Assembly: GCA_936432065.2 (NCBI GenBank)
Contig: OW386286.2
Location: 5,635,208-5,699,207, forward strand
Source of the DNA: Rutpela maculata
Lineage: Eukaryota > Arthropoda > Insecta > Coleoptera > Cerambycidae
DNA: 64,000 bases
Reading direction: 5' to 3'
A model generated the notes under the pieces. It was given only the letters and a program-made list of their open reading frames with translations. It was not told where the DNA came from and ran no database searches. Within the stretch, counting starts at the first letter, position 1, and each line of letters begins with the position of its first letter. A program made the position numbers and the translations under genes. This document shows positions 54,189 to 64,000 of the stretch, in pieces.

Positions 54189-57033
54189 GTGCAGTCATTG
54201 AAGCGTAAAATAGGGTTTTACCTCCTAAATATTTTACTATGAATCGATTTACATGAAATTTTGGAATTAGGCTTATCTTACCCTCAACTTCAAAAGTGAT
54301 ATTGACCCGACCTCCGTTTTTTATTTTTAAGGGGTGAAAACAACCCCTTAATGAAAAAATTGACATTGAGCCTTTTTATCGCTAGAAAGCGTGTTTAATA
54401 ATACGGAGTGACATTTTATAGTATTCTCTAACACAATTACCTCATGTTTAACCCTGAAAAACTTTACAACCCCTGCAAACGACCCCTAAATTGAAAAAAA
54501 TCACAAGAAATTACTTTTATATAACTTAAAAAGATTTAAATATAGAGTAAATATTGTTTTACGTTGTCTACCTTATTTGTCATAATTTACCCATTTTCAA
54601 CCCTTAAAAACAACCCCTCTATAAAAAATTGTATAAAAATTTTTTTTTTTGGTGAACTGAAAAGGATTTAAAGGTTGTTCCACGTTCTCGAAAATGACTT
54701 TCATACGTTTAAGCTTTTCAACCCTTAAAACTACCCTTGAATTAAAACATTGAAAATATAAGTTTATACAATTAAAAATAATTTGATTATAAAGTAAAAA
54801 ATCACACTTTTTATTGAATAAAATATAAACTTATAAGTTATCTGTAAATATACTAGATCAAATTAGTAATTAATTATAAAAAATTTTGCATTACAATACA
54901 TAAAAAAAGACATTACAAACAAGAGCATTACAATACGTAAAAAATTATCGTCCATAAAAATAATTATTCATGACTCAATATCAGAGCTGCTGTCAGCAAG
55001 ATCTTCTTCTGGATCAATTGGAGGGCTATTCTGGCAGTTATCTCCACTGCATGTTCAACAAGTTACATTGCAAAACAGCCCGACTCTTCGGCATCCGCAA
55101 GTGGCTCCGCAACCTTTTTTGCAGTTGCAAAAAATCATTTTGAGCAACTGTTGCGGTGCAGGTGGATCAGCAGTTTTTATTGGATTTAATAACCCTTCAT
55201 TACTGACCCATCCCCAATCAGTTGGATGAATATTTTTGTTGCCAAGCCAAATCTGAGTTTGTAGATAAACCCTCTTAGTATGCTCATCTATGGCACCAAC
55301 TGTTGGAACAAAGGATGATAATTTTGAGGCACTGTTTTTCGTGGTTGCTTTAATAAAACTTTCATAGCGCATCTTTTCGAGATATTTTGTAAAGTTTTCT
55401 ACGCGACTCAATTTATTTGGATGTATATCTTTTGCAAGTCCATACCATGCAATATCTACCTGCTTCTAAAATATCTTCGAGTTCAGATGTACTATTAAAA
55501 AATATCTGAGCCTTATTTCTCAAATCTTCCCTTTTTTCTAAAAGGCCCATGAATTTTTTTTTGCCTTTATTATATGACGCCGATGTTGAGTCACACCCAG
55601 TGAAACAATATGAAAAAAGAATCAAGTTTGAACTATTTGGATAATTTAGTTCTAAACTTTTTGATGAATATACTGCTGAACGGTTTGTTTGCCTAATTTA
55701 AAAAATATCGTCATCTGTAGCCCGGGCAGTCAAAATAACTAAAATATCTACATCCTCTGCAACAATAACTTTTGTCAATTCTGTGCGATATTTAACAGCT
55801 GTATCAACAATTAGTTCGTCAGCTTAACCTGTACCTTGGCAGCATGTACTTTCACTTTGCTCCAAAATTTTTAGTTTACTAAATAGAAAAAAATACGATT
55901 AGTTTTTGGACCGTAACTCCTACAATTTTGAAGCTATCACAACTCAAAAAAAAACATTTTAAAGGTAATTGAAAGAGCTACAACTTTTTTCATTATGATA
56001 TGTAGTGAAAAACCTTTTATTTTGAAACGGTGAAGGGTCAAAGGGCTCGAGAGAGACTGCGATTGCGCTACCGCGCGCTCTTTAAACAATCATATCTCCG
56101 CCAATTTTGGTGTGACAAAAAAAGAAAAAAAAACAAAATTTTTGTCAAAAAAAGACCTACATTTTTATTATCACAGTTTTTTACGTATCTTTCATTATTT
56201 TTGAAATATTATGATCAAAAATGTAAAAAAAATTTTTTTCTCAAAATCGTGATTTTTTTGAAAAATATGTATTCCAAAGCAGCCAAACCGCTGGAATCCA
56301 ATAAACTCTTCATATTAAAGTTAATTCTAGACGGAATAGGATTAATTTTAATTTTGGTGGAAATGGCACTTATGAAACACATCGATTTTTAAAAAAAAAC
56401 ATTAGATGTCCCTCTTTTTTTCATTACAACTCACTCATTTTACGCGCAAAAGACTTTTAACACTGCTCATTTTAAAGATTATTTTAAGCACTATAAAAAA
56501 GTTTCTTATTGTCATATGGATAAAATGTATCCGTTGTCCGCTAGATGGCATTGAATACATCGATTAAATTTCAGATAAAAAAAAACGGCTTTGATCTTCA
56601 ATATCTCGCTTAATATTGCACTTAGAACAGTTTATAAAAAACCAATTTGTTTATTTTTTCACTTGCTATAATTTTGTTCATTATAAAATTATCGTTAAAA
56701 TGCATATTTTTTGAGATATTTGCAAAAAACCGTTGAAAAACGTGGGAAAATTCCGAATTTTCAATCGCCAATAACTTGAAAATTATTGAGTTTTTGAAAA
56801 AACTTTACAGAACATTTTTTGCTTAGAATTAGGTCTTCTATCGATATCCGAGGTTATTTTGAAAAAAAAAATTTCCACCACCGAGAAGGGGTGGCAACCA
56901 CCCCCAGGGTGAGAACGGAGGTCGGGTCAATATCACTTTTGAAGTTAAGGGTGAGATAAGCCTAGTTCCAAAATTTCATGTAAATCGGTTCATAGTAAAA
57001 AATTTAGAAGGTAAAAAGCTTCAATGACTGCAC
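54189..57033 (-). mobile_element. 2.8-kb TIR element carrying a broken PIN/CXC gene
   Basis: Ends GTGCAGTCATTGAAGC (54189) and the inverse GCTTCAATGACTGCAC (to 57033) are flanked by TA on both sides (54187-54188, 57034-57035). The inverted arms extend about 140 bp inward: catgaaattttggaa, cttcaaaagtgatattgacc and gacctccgtt with complements. A minus-strand pseudogene occupies 54968-55830; the rest is AT-rich filler. TA duplication is mariner-like, but no DDE transposase is visible inside. Confidence 0.75.
54968..55830 (-). pseudogene. PIN/XPG-like plus Cys-rich (CXC-like) protein, broken
   Basis: The first segment reads ELIVDTAVKYRTELTKVIVA then EDVDILVILTARATDDDIF, resembling the ADxLI...VVVGxDTDLLVLL core of PIN/XPG-I-like nuclease folds. 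Next come FSYCFTGCDSTSASYNKGKK (family-typical FTGCDTTSAxxxKGK) and VDIAWYGLAKD. DPPAPQQLLKMIFCNCKKGC with CGATCGCRRVGLFC follows, a Cys cluster like tesmin/CXC domains, and the end is acidic (DPEEDLADSSSDIES). Breaks are a stop after DDDIF (about 55698), a frameshift near 55455 and a stop after CNVTC at 55055-55057. I know this architecture as an uncharacterised repeated family in arthropod genomes; its function is not established. Placement inside a TIR element suggests it is element-borne. Confidence 0.72.
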
Positions 57034-57035
57034 TA

Positions 57036-57450
57036 AATGGCAAACCTTTATTTGACAAAAGACAACAGTTCAGAACTATTTTCCTACAACCCATTTATTG
57101 ACGACGTGATAAATGGACCGTTTCTAATACATAAACATCCATTAGCACTATTAAAATATATTGTCACTGGCTCATAGAATATTTCTATACACCGATAACC
57201 CGATCATTTGAACAAAACAGTTTTGCAATATATCTAAATGTATCGAAACAAACTGTAACACATCAATTCAATCGGTTCATTTGCTTTTATTTGTTTATTA
57301 ATGACATGCTGCTGTTTGGTTTCAACATGCATTATGGTAATCTTAATGTTTGCGTAGGAGTAACTACTAAAATTGTAAATCTGTGGACAAGTGAGCTACT
57401 TCTATTTCTTTATCATAAGCTACTGAATATGGTAAGAAATTTGTTATAAT
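57036..57450. other. Intergenic, no gene seen
   Basis: AT-rich, nothing recognised. Confidence 0.55.
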
Positions 57451-58140
57451 TACTTCCACGTCCAGTGGAAGTATAGTAACGACAATTTTTAAAAACTTTT
57501 ATTGTCCAAATAGGCTTAAAATGTCATGAAACGTCGAGATTTTAAGTTTGAGCGAAAAAGAAATTTCTGTCTGTCTGTCTGTAACTTTTTTTTGTGCGCA
57601 CGTTTACTCTGTAACCGTTTAAGATATTGGACTTGAAATTTGGTACACATATGTACTTTAACGAGATCTAGAACTGGATTATATTTTCATCTTGTTCCGT
57701 CGAAGGGTTGGGGGGTAAATTGGGGTAAATTTGGGGTAAATAGGTAAATCAAGCAGGTAAGAGTCCATGAAATTGGTATTTAGTATATACAAGAGAAGCT
57801 GAGGTCTAAAAAAATTTTTGGCGTTAGCTACCCCCATTACCACCCCCACCTCCTTATTAAAGGGGATGAAAAAAAAAGTGATTTAGTGCATGTACAGGAA
57901 CCAGAAACCTCAAAATATTTTTTTACTTCATCCACCCCCCACTACCACCCCCTATCACCACCCCCTCCCCACTACCGATGTGGGGTATCGTTTTATGGGT
58001 TTTTGGGGTAGAGGATTTCAAATATTATATTATTAAAGTTCCATAAACAATTGTTTTCACATACAAAGTTTTTTCGTTGTGAGTGACTTGGATAGAGAAT
58101 CTGGATGTGGAAGTAGTGATTCCTTGGGCAGCGGTTTTTT
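57451..58140 (-). mobile_element. Helentron-like repeat copy 9 (full length)
   Basis: Begins with the hairpin end tacttccacgtccagtggaa (57451), then the conserved blocks, CTGT microsatellite (57566-57585), C-rich block (57830-57975) and ggatgtggaagtagtgattc plus cttgggcagcggt (to 58140). 690 bp, the least disrupted full copy along with copy 2. Confidence 0.85.
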
Positions 58141-58569
58141 TCTATGATTTTCTATTATTTTTAATTCAGGTATTGTAGAAAAAGTGATGGAATTTTGGTG
58201 TCGCGCCTCGCGTCTACTACAACTGTAAAATTAATATTATTTAAAGTAAAACGGCAAATTAAATTAAATCAACTTTAACACAACAATATTTTGTTTATAA
58301 TTTATTATTTGTGACATATTCATGATTTCTTATGTTTGTTGGGTATTTTGCCACTGTAAAAATATTTTAAAAATTTTTCAGAAATAAACCTCTGCGCCAA
58401 GATCAGACAGAGGCTGGTTTTAATACTTCTATTACAAAATGTCTCAAACATATGCCAACTATCCACACGCGTGACAGGTGGGGTAACACACTTAGAAATT
58501 AAAAAAGCGTCCATTTTTTGCCATTTTTAGCTTTATTTGCAATATAACTCGTGAAGAATTTGAAAAAAA
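58141..58569. other. Intergenic, no gene seen
   Basis: AT-rich, nothing recognised. Confidence 0.55.
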
Positions 58570-58770
58570 AAATGTTGCCAAAGTCTCTGGCGGGCCCTCG
58601 CTACGGGCCCCTCACAAGCCAACGGGTCCCCGCGCTTAATAATAATTGATGACCGGGGGGGGAGAAATGTGAAAACAAATTTTTGCCAAAATCTCTGGCG
58701 GCCCTCGCCAACGGGCCTCCGCGCAAATTTTGCCAAAATCTCTGGCGGGCCCCCACTACGGGCCCCTCGG
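58570..58770. repeat. GC-rich imperfect repeat island
   Basis: Three copies of ttgccaaaatctctggcggg followed by a variable ccctcgctacgggcccctc-type string (about 58572, 58682, 58729). A ccggggggggag run lies at about 58652. Strikingly G+C-rich against its flanks. Each unit can form a small stem (gggccc...gggccc). No function assigned. Confidence 0.7.
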
Positions 58771-59605
58771 AAGAGTGACCTTCAAGGTTACCAAGTGGTG
58801 CCCTCCGATGACCTCAACAACTTTTATAGAGGTAATTTTCTTCATATCTCGCTATCCTGCTTGAAAATTTCTAGACCTATAGATGACCTCTAGCGTCAAT
58901 TTGACACCTTACAGCTCTAATGCCAACATTTTCGCTCTGTCAAAATCGGGGGTAAAAAATGGGGGTTCTTATAAGAAACTAAAGTTGTCCTTCGAATGAC
59001 CTTGAAAGTGTCCTTCAATGTAAAATACAAGCTCACCAAGTGGTGCCCCCCAATGACTTGAACAATAAAGATCATTTTCCTCAAATCTCGCTGACGAGTT
59101 ATTCAGGGTATCCATACTTTTGAGACACATCTTATACGACTAAAAGTAAATATTTTTAGCTTATAGATTTATTTGTGAAAAATCACATTTATTTGAAGGT
59201 AATGATGAATGAATTTTTAAAAAAAACTTTATGAGAAAGAAGGGGCAGATTTTGTATAACTCTTGTATAATAAGATTAGTGCGAGGTCCTTTAATATTAC
59301 TTTCAGGTCAAATAGTTGAGTTCTAGTACTGATTTTTTTACCAAAACTTGTAGCAGCTGTACACACTGCATTGTTGCAAACAACAAATAAATCATAAAAA
59401 TTCTAGGGCAGGGTAGTGCTGATGAAAATTCTTCATTGATGTAAATTGATGTAAACTAATAATAATATATCTCAAGTTGGAAATTTTTAAAGACATAAGA
59501 GTAAGGTCGATTTCTCTGCATCTATAACTATGCTTAACCACATAACAATTATGCTGATCGAAGTTTATCAGAGCCAACCCAACAATTTTATAAAATAATT
59601 CTTTT
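58771..59605. other. Intergenic with a degenerate duplicated phrase
   Basis: The phrase caccaagtggtgccc...aatgac occurs near 58790 and again near 59035, so the island may be part of a larger degenerate repeat. No gene. Confidence 0.45.
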
Positions 59606-60345
59606 CAGCTCAGATAAATGGGCGCAAAAGTCTGAATCAAAATTGCTTGGGATTAAACTTGACAGTAGCTTAAATTGGTCACCTCAAGTGGACTATCTCT
59701 GTTCTAAAATTTCATCTCAAATTTTCTGCATGCGCCAGTTAAGTCGATCATTACGTTCTGATGACCTACGCATTGTGTATTTTGCGTTAATACATAGCCA
59801 TCTAACCTACGGTATTACCTTATGGGGAAACTCCAGTACAGTAGGAAAATTATTTATTTTGCAAAAAGCAGCTGTTCGTGCTATTGAAGGTGCGGCTTAT
59901 GGTACTCCGTGCCAGATACTTTTTAAAAAATATAGGATTATGCCTTTGCCTTGTATTTATATTTTTGAAACATTATTGCAAATTCACCGGCAGTTAGACA
60001 CGTTTCCAAAACATTCTGACATGCACTCTTATAATACTAGGAATGCAAATAATTTGGTTCAACAATATTCTAGGATTTGCATCACTCGGAATAATAAATT
60101 AAATGTCGTATTATATAACAATTTTGTAAATTATTTTAAGGATACTAATATCACAAATATGAATTTGAATGCATTTCATAAATTAGTTAAAACATTCCTA
60201 ATAGAGGAATGTTTTTATAGTGTAAATGATTTCCTAATTTTTACTAACTCTAGATAATAGGACTTAGTAGGAACTGCTCTCCTACATGTGACTTCAAATG
60301 TACTTTTATTGTATGTAAAGTGGTCAATAAATAAATGGTAAATGG
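59606..60345 (+). mobile_element. LINE-C: 3' fragment with intact C-terminal reading frame
   Basis: An open frame from about 59606 to 60257 encodes the end of a LINE ORF2. It starts KLLGIKLDSSLNWSPQVDYL (the post-RT KFLG block), passes through THLTYGITLWGNSS-like thumb sequence and HSYNTRNANN, and ends FLIEECFYSVNDFL. The 3' UTR ends with gtggtcaataaataaatgg, very like the LINE-B terminus gtggttaataaatta. Heavily 5' truncated, no stops inside, so not very old. Confidence 0.82.
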
Positions 60346-60395
60346 TATTGGTTACATGATGTTTACATATAATAAAGAGAATTAATTAAAAATAT
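60346..60395. other. Short spacer before the Gypsy derivative
   Basis: AT-rich link between the LINE-C tail and the LTR at 60396; nothing else. Confidence 0.4.
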
Positions 60396-60781
60396 TGTGA
60401 CGTGTTTCCACCCTTAGGAAACCACCCTCGCAAATTCCGTGGGTTCCAAAAATTATAACAAGAGATGTCCACTAACACACTTTATTAAATATTTACTGGA
60501 TACTTCACAATACTATTATTAATTTAAATGCACTTTACTGACTAAAATCACAATGTTTATCACTTTGTTTATCTTTGAAGTCTTAACCTCACTTTCTATA
60601 CTTTCTGAACTACTCGCCGAGAATGCGGTCGGTCTTTTATACCTAAAAATGACAGATCTCGATTGTTCTGTGATGACGCCACCATTCTCTAGATAATTCC
60701 AGATGTCACTTTGGAATCTTCTGGTAGGTTCTTTTTCGAGTAGGTGCAAATACATCATTCTAGGGGTTGTAACACATTACA
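60396..60781 (-). repeat. 3' LTR of the deleted Gypsy element
   Basis: 386 bp. Outer edge TGTGACGTG, inner edge CATTACA. Next to it, ctgccccctcctta is the complement of a polypurine tract (about 60782-60796). It shares 60444-60781 with the 5' copy. Confidence 0.78.
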
Positions 60782-60792
60782 CTGCCCCCTCC

Positions 60793-62718
60793 TTAAGCCT
60801 GAACGTCCCGGTCAGGCAATTCAGCCTCTTTCACATACTTCGCCAGTCTATCCAAGTGTACGATCTTCATCTTGGACTTTTTGTTTCGTTGAATCCGATA
60901 AACGACATCATTTATTCGAATAATAACAGTATACGGTCCATCCCAAGGAGGTTGAAGTTTCGGGGGTCTCCATTCCTTCCGCTGTGGGTTGTACAGCCAA
61001 ACCAGATCTCCCACCTTGAATCCCCCTGTACTGGCATTCTGATCATAACGAGCCTTCAAGCGGTTACTAGTTCTGTTCATCTGCTCTCGATCATTCTTCG
61101 GCTGTTCTCGGCTTCCATTTCTGTAGTTGCTCATCGAAAATGGTTCTCCACGGGCAGCACAATTTTTACACTTGCAACACCAGGCCTCCACATCCTGGCG
61201 ACTATTAACCCAATAGAACTGTTCCCGTGCTCTACTCAATGTCTTGTTTATGCCGAAGTGTCTGCTGGATGTTTCATTATGTGCTTCCTGGAGTACTTCT
61301 GGTACACGACATCTGGGAATCACTAGACGTATGGCAACCTGCTTCCCATCTGGGCTTTCCCATGCTCTCCTCAAAAGCCCATCTACAACCGTAAGTGAAT
61401 CCCATTGTGACCATAAAGCCTTCAGCCCCACTTCTTTGTTGGAAACATCCTTCCATACTGGTCGCGTTCCCCCTTCCTTTGCTCTCAACATGGGTCCGAT
61501 TTCTACATCGCGCAATTGCTCTTGCCTCAGAGTTTTCTTTGACCAACTGTCTGGAAGATCGACCTTGACAGTATTGACTTTAACCATGTTCGGAAATTTT
61601 TTCACCTGAGGGTAGCGTTTGCAATCTTCCCTGTCTGGTTTTCTGGATAATGCAGGAGTTTTGACTGCCTGCGTTGTCAACAGCCTGGTTTTCTCGCATT
61701 GGTCGTTCACTTTTGACAGAATAAATTGTTCGTTCCCAATCCTTAACATTCGCTTTCCTACGTCAACAATAAATCCATACTGTTCCATAATGTCCAGTCC
61801 CAAAATGAAGTCATCCGTAATGTCAGCCACGATGACCCTGTGGTCGAACCTTAATTGTCCAATCTGCAAACCCAGGTCTACTTCTCCATGAACCGTAGCC
61901 CTGTCCCCCGTAGCTGTCCGGACGATCACTTCTTCATTTTGCCTCTTGGTAATCTTTATGCCCGATATAAATCCTGGCCGTACTATTGATGACGTAGTAC
62001 CTGTGTCGATGGTAAACAAACATTTTCTTCCGTTCGCATATCCATGCAACAACAGACTGCTTGCGATTCTTCGAAGCTGGGAAATCTTAATGTCTCTGGG
62101 GGCACTGCATTCCCTAGCCAGAACAACCCCCCTGGTACTGTTTTCCTGCTTCTCTTCAACATTCACAGCATTTACTCGACTCTCCGAATTCTGCTGTCGA
62201 CAGTCTCGCTTCATGTGACCTACATTGCCGCAGTTGTAACATTTAATACCTCCGCTCGGCTTTCCTCTATTTTGTTGTTTTCTCTGCTCCCTGAGATCAT
62301 CCACTTTGTTGAATACTTTGGTAAACATTTTCTGCATCTCCGTCAACATAGGGTTCTGATTCATTTCTGGTTGCGATTCTTCGAGAGTCACAGCTCGCAC
62401 TCTCGACCTTGGAGTATCTCTGTAGGCGGCTTCTACTTCAAGTGCACGCACCAAAGCTTCGCTACTACTTTGGTGTCTTGTCAGCCTCAGAACTCGCCTG
62501 ACCTCTTCGTCCCTTATGCCATCTAAAAAGGCCCCTACGGCTAATTGTTCCTGAAATTCTCTAGGTGCACTCGGATACGCCAGGTGTGCCAGTCTCTCTA
62601 TCGCAGCTTCGAATTCCTGTAAACTCTCTCCAGCCTTTTGTGTTCGTGATTTTAGCTGGGCTTGGTATACTTGGGCGAGATGTTGGTCGCCATATCTCAA
62701 GTCCAATGCAGCTTCCAA
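60793..62718 (-). pseudogene. Gag-protease-integrase fusion frame lacking RT
   Basis: 641 codons without a stop; begins at TTG because the gag start is deleted. Residues 1-100 are the C-terminal gag core. The CCHC knuckle is C160, C163, H168, C173. Protease has FTIDTGTTSS (D238) and FILGLD (304-309). The pre-integrase segment is about 385-470 (ALWSQWDSLTVVDGLL). The integrase zinc site is H480, H487, C517, C520. It then jumps to the integrase C-terminal region (NRLKARYDQNA, GDLVWLYNP, GPY at 594-596, HLDRL). Missing are the entire RT and RNase H (junction about 350-385) and the integrase DDE core (junction about 524-540). Two separate losses both kept the frame. No catalytic polymerase or integrase activity is expected. 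Confidence 0.82.
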
Positions 62719-63058
62719 AAATTATAACAAGAGATGTCCACTAACACACTTTATTAAATATTTACTGGATACTTCACAATACTATTATTAATTTAAATGC
62801 ACTTTACTGACTAAAATCACAATGTTTATCACTTTGTTTATCTTTGAAGTCTTAACCTCACTTTCTATACTTCTGAACTTTCTGAACTACTCGCCGAGAA
62901 TGCGGTCGGTCTTTTATACCTAAAAATGACAGATCTCGATTGTTCTGTGATGGCGCCACCATTCTCTAGATAATTCCAGATGTCACTTTGGAATCTTCTG
63001 GTAGGTTCTTTTTCGAGTAGGTGCAAATACATCATTCTAGGGGTTGTAACACATTACA
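62713..63058 (-). repeat. 5' LTR of the deleted Gypsy element (truncated)
   Basis: 346 bp corresponding to 60444-60781, with an 8-bp tandem duplication (tctgaact at about 62872-62887) and a G for A change in gatggcgcc. The inner end is lost at ttccaa. Confidence 0.8.
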
Positions 63059-63298
63059 GTATCAAGGAAGCTCATTTTTAGTAAGTAGAAATATGGTCTT
63101 TATTGAACCAGTCTTCTCATTGAAGCGTAAAAAATAATTTCAGTATTTTAAAACAACAACGATATACGTATTAGAATGATAATTTACATATTTTGACAAT
63201 AAATATTTAATTCAAAATACGACATCGATGGTCAAGAAGAGCCAACAGTCCCTAATATAATAATGAGAGTAAAAAAATACACAACAAACAGTAGGAAA
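63059..63298. other. Short intergenic spacer
   Basis: AT-rich, no feature. Confidence 0.5.
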
Positions 63299-63924
63299 CA
63301 GGGGCGTAGCGAAGACTTGGCAAAAGTTGGAAAGAATTCCGCAGAGTCCCAGTCGATTTGTCTGAAAATTCAGTGTTATAGTTCTCGACTTCCTGAATAA
63401 AAGTTCTCATGGGTCGAACTCGATCCTATGTCTAATTTCCGAGATACAACTATAAATTCTTTTAAAATTCTGTATCTTATCGAACTTTTAATTTATTGAT
63501 GTGGTATTAGAGGTCAAAGGAGCAATTTTGGAAAGTTTCGTTATTAAGGAAGACACATACTTTATCTAAAAAATGTTTTAGCCAATTTGCCCCAATTATT
63601 TTTTTGCTCTCGGGAACTAGACATAGGATCGAGTTGGGCCCATGAGAACTTTTGTTCAGAAAGTCGAGAACTGTAACATACTGAATTTTCAGACAAATCG
63701 ACTGGGACCCACTTTCCATTTGTTTTGTGCGGGGTTCTTTGAGACGTAAGTTGGCAATTCTTATTTCGGTGGGAAATTTTTTTTAACCCCCCACCTCCAT
63801 CCCCGTTCATCAATTTTTTTGGAGGAATTATTATTTATTTATTTACAGAGCTGGCTTCTTAAGTTTATGAAGTTAGAAAATTTGAAAAATAAGCCCCCCA
63901 AAAGTTGGCTCGCTACGCATCTGT
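63299..63924. mobile_element. hAT-like TIR miniature element
   Basis: Ends CAGGGGCGTAGCGA and TCGCTACGCATCTG are inverted with one mismatch and one shift. The flanks gtaggaaa (63291-63298) and ttaggaaa (63925-63932) match at 7 of 8, the duplication length of hAT elements. Long inverted arms lie inside: tcccagtcgatttgtctgaa and ctcatgggtcgaactcgatc near 63345-63425 against complements near 63600-63710. No transposase. Confidence 0.75.
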
Positions 63925-64000
63925 TAGGAAATCATGAATATGCGACAATACTTAATTATAGACAGTATTGACGGGAAGACGTACGATATCTCAATCTTAA

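Larger units (their letters stand above)
60396..63058 (-). mobile_element. Internally deleted Ty3/Gypsy element
   Basis: Minus-strand element of about 2.66 kb. The left (3') LTR looks complete, with TGT...ACA-type ends in the element sense. The right (5') LTR has lost about 48 bp of its inner end and joins gag directly at a shared TTGGAA. So the primer-binding site and start of gag are missing and it cannot restart reverse transcription. No clear target duplication. Confidence 0.82.

Noticed and set aside
56030..56392. 120-codon ORF inside the 2.8-kb TIR element
   Set aside because: Composed of Lys/Phe runs from A/T homopolymers; no similarity to a transposase that I can see.
60703..61326. 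207-codon ORF opposite the Gypsy derivative
   Set aside because: Antisense shadow of the integrase end of the gag-protease-integrase frame and the LTR.

Overview
The window reads as insect nuclear DNA: AT-rich, gene-poor, packed with mobile elements, with one recognisable host gene, an intron-containing cuticle-protein gene of the CPF/retinin-like type. I cannot place it in an order from sequence alone; a large, repeat-rich insect genome (for example a beetle) is my guess. I see no rRNA genes, tRNA genes, CRISPR arrays or bacterial features.

Layout. 1-2300 holds a decayed non-LTR retrotransposon (LINE-A). 3.7-12.5 kb is a mosaic of mariner-type transposase scraps, terminal-inverted-repeat (TIR) miniatures and copies of a roughly 0.6-1 kb repeat that I interpret as a Helentron-type (DINE-1-like) non-autonomous element; nine copies lie in the window. 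12.56-24.57 kb is a three-level nest: a long inverted-repeat element was hit by a 5'-truncated LINE (LINE-B), whose (AT)n tract was then hit by a non-autonomous Ty3/Gypsy element with 2,163-bp LTRs. 25.9-26.7 kb carries three small hairpin/TIR elements.

28,256-36,419 is a near-complete errantivirus-type endogenous retrovirus on the minus strand (gag, pro, pol, env, tRNA-Ser primer site, 371-bp LTRs that look identical, TATA target duplication). Its gag, pro and pol occupy three successive -1 frames, with a canonical A AAA AAC slippery heptamer in the pro/pol overlap. It lies 142 bp downstream of the cuticle gene (36,562-37,269, minus), and a 690-bp palindromic element starts about 70 bp upstream of that gene's start codon.

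38.5-64 kb is more relic LINE, mariner and Helentron-like DNA plus several very long palindromes (37.3-38.0, 43.3-45.0, 48.7-51.7 kb). A 2.8-kb TIR element at 54,189-57,033 carries a broken gene for a PIN/XPG-like and Cys-rich (CXC-like) protein. A Gypsy derivative at 60.4-63.1 kb keeps a 641-codon gag-protease-integrase reading frame from which reverse transcriptase, RNase H and the integrase core are missing. A hAT-like miniature closes the window at 63.3-63.9 kb. The most informative parts are the errantivirus frame arrangement, the dated nest of insertions, the nuclease/CXC gene inside a TIR element, and the number of long palindromes able to form hairpin RNA.
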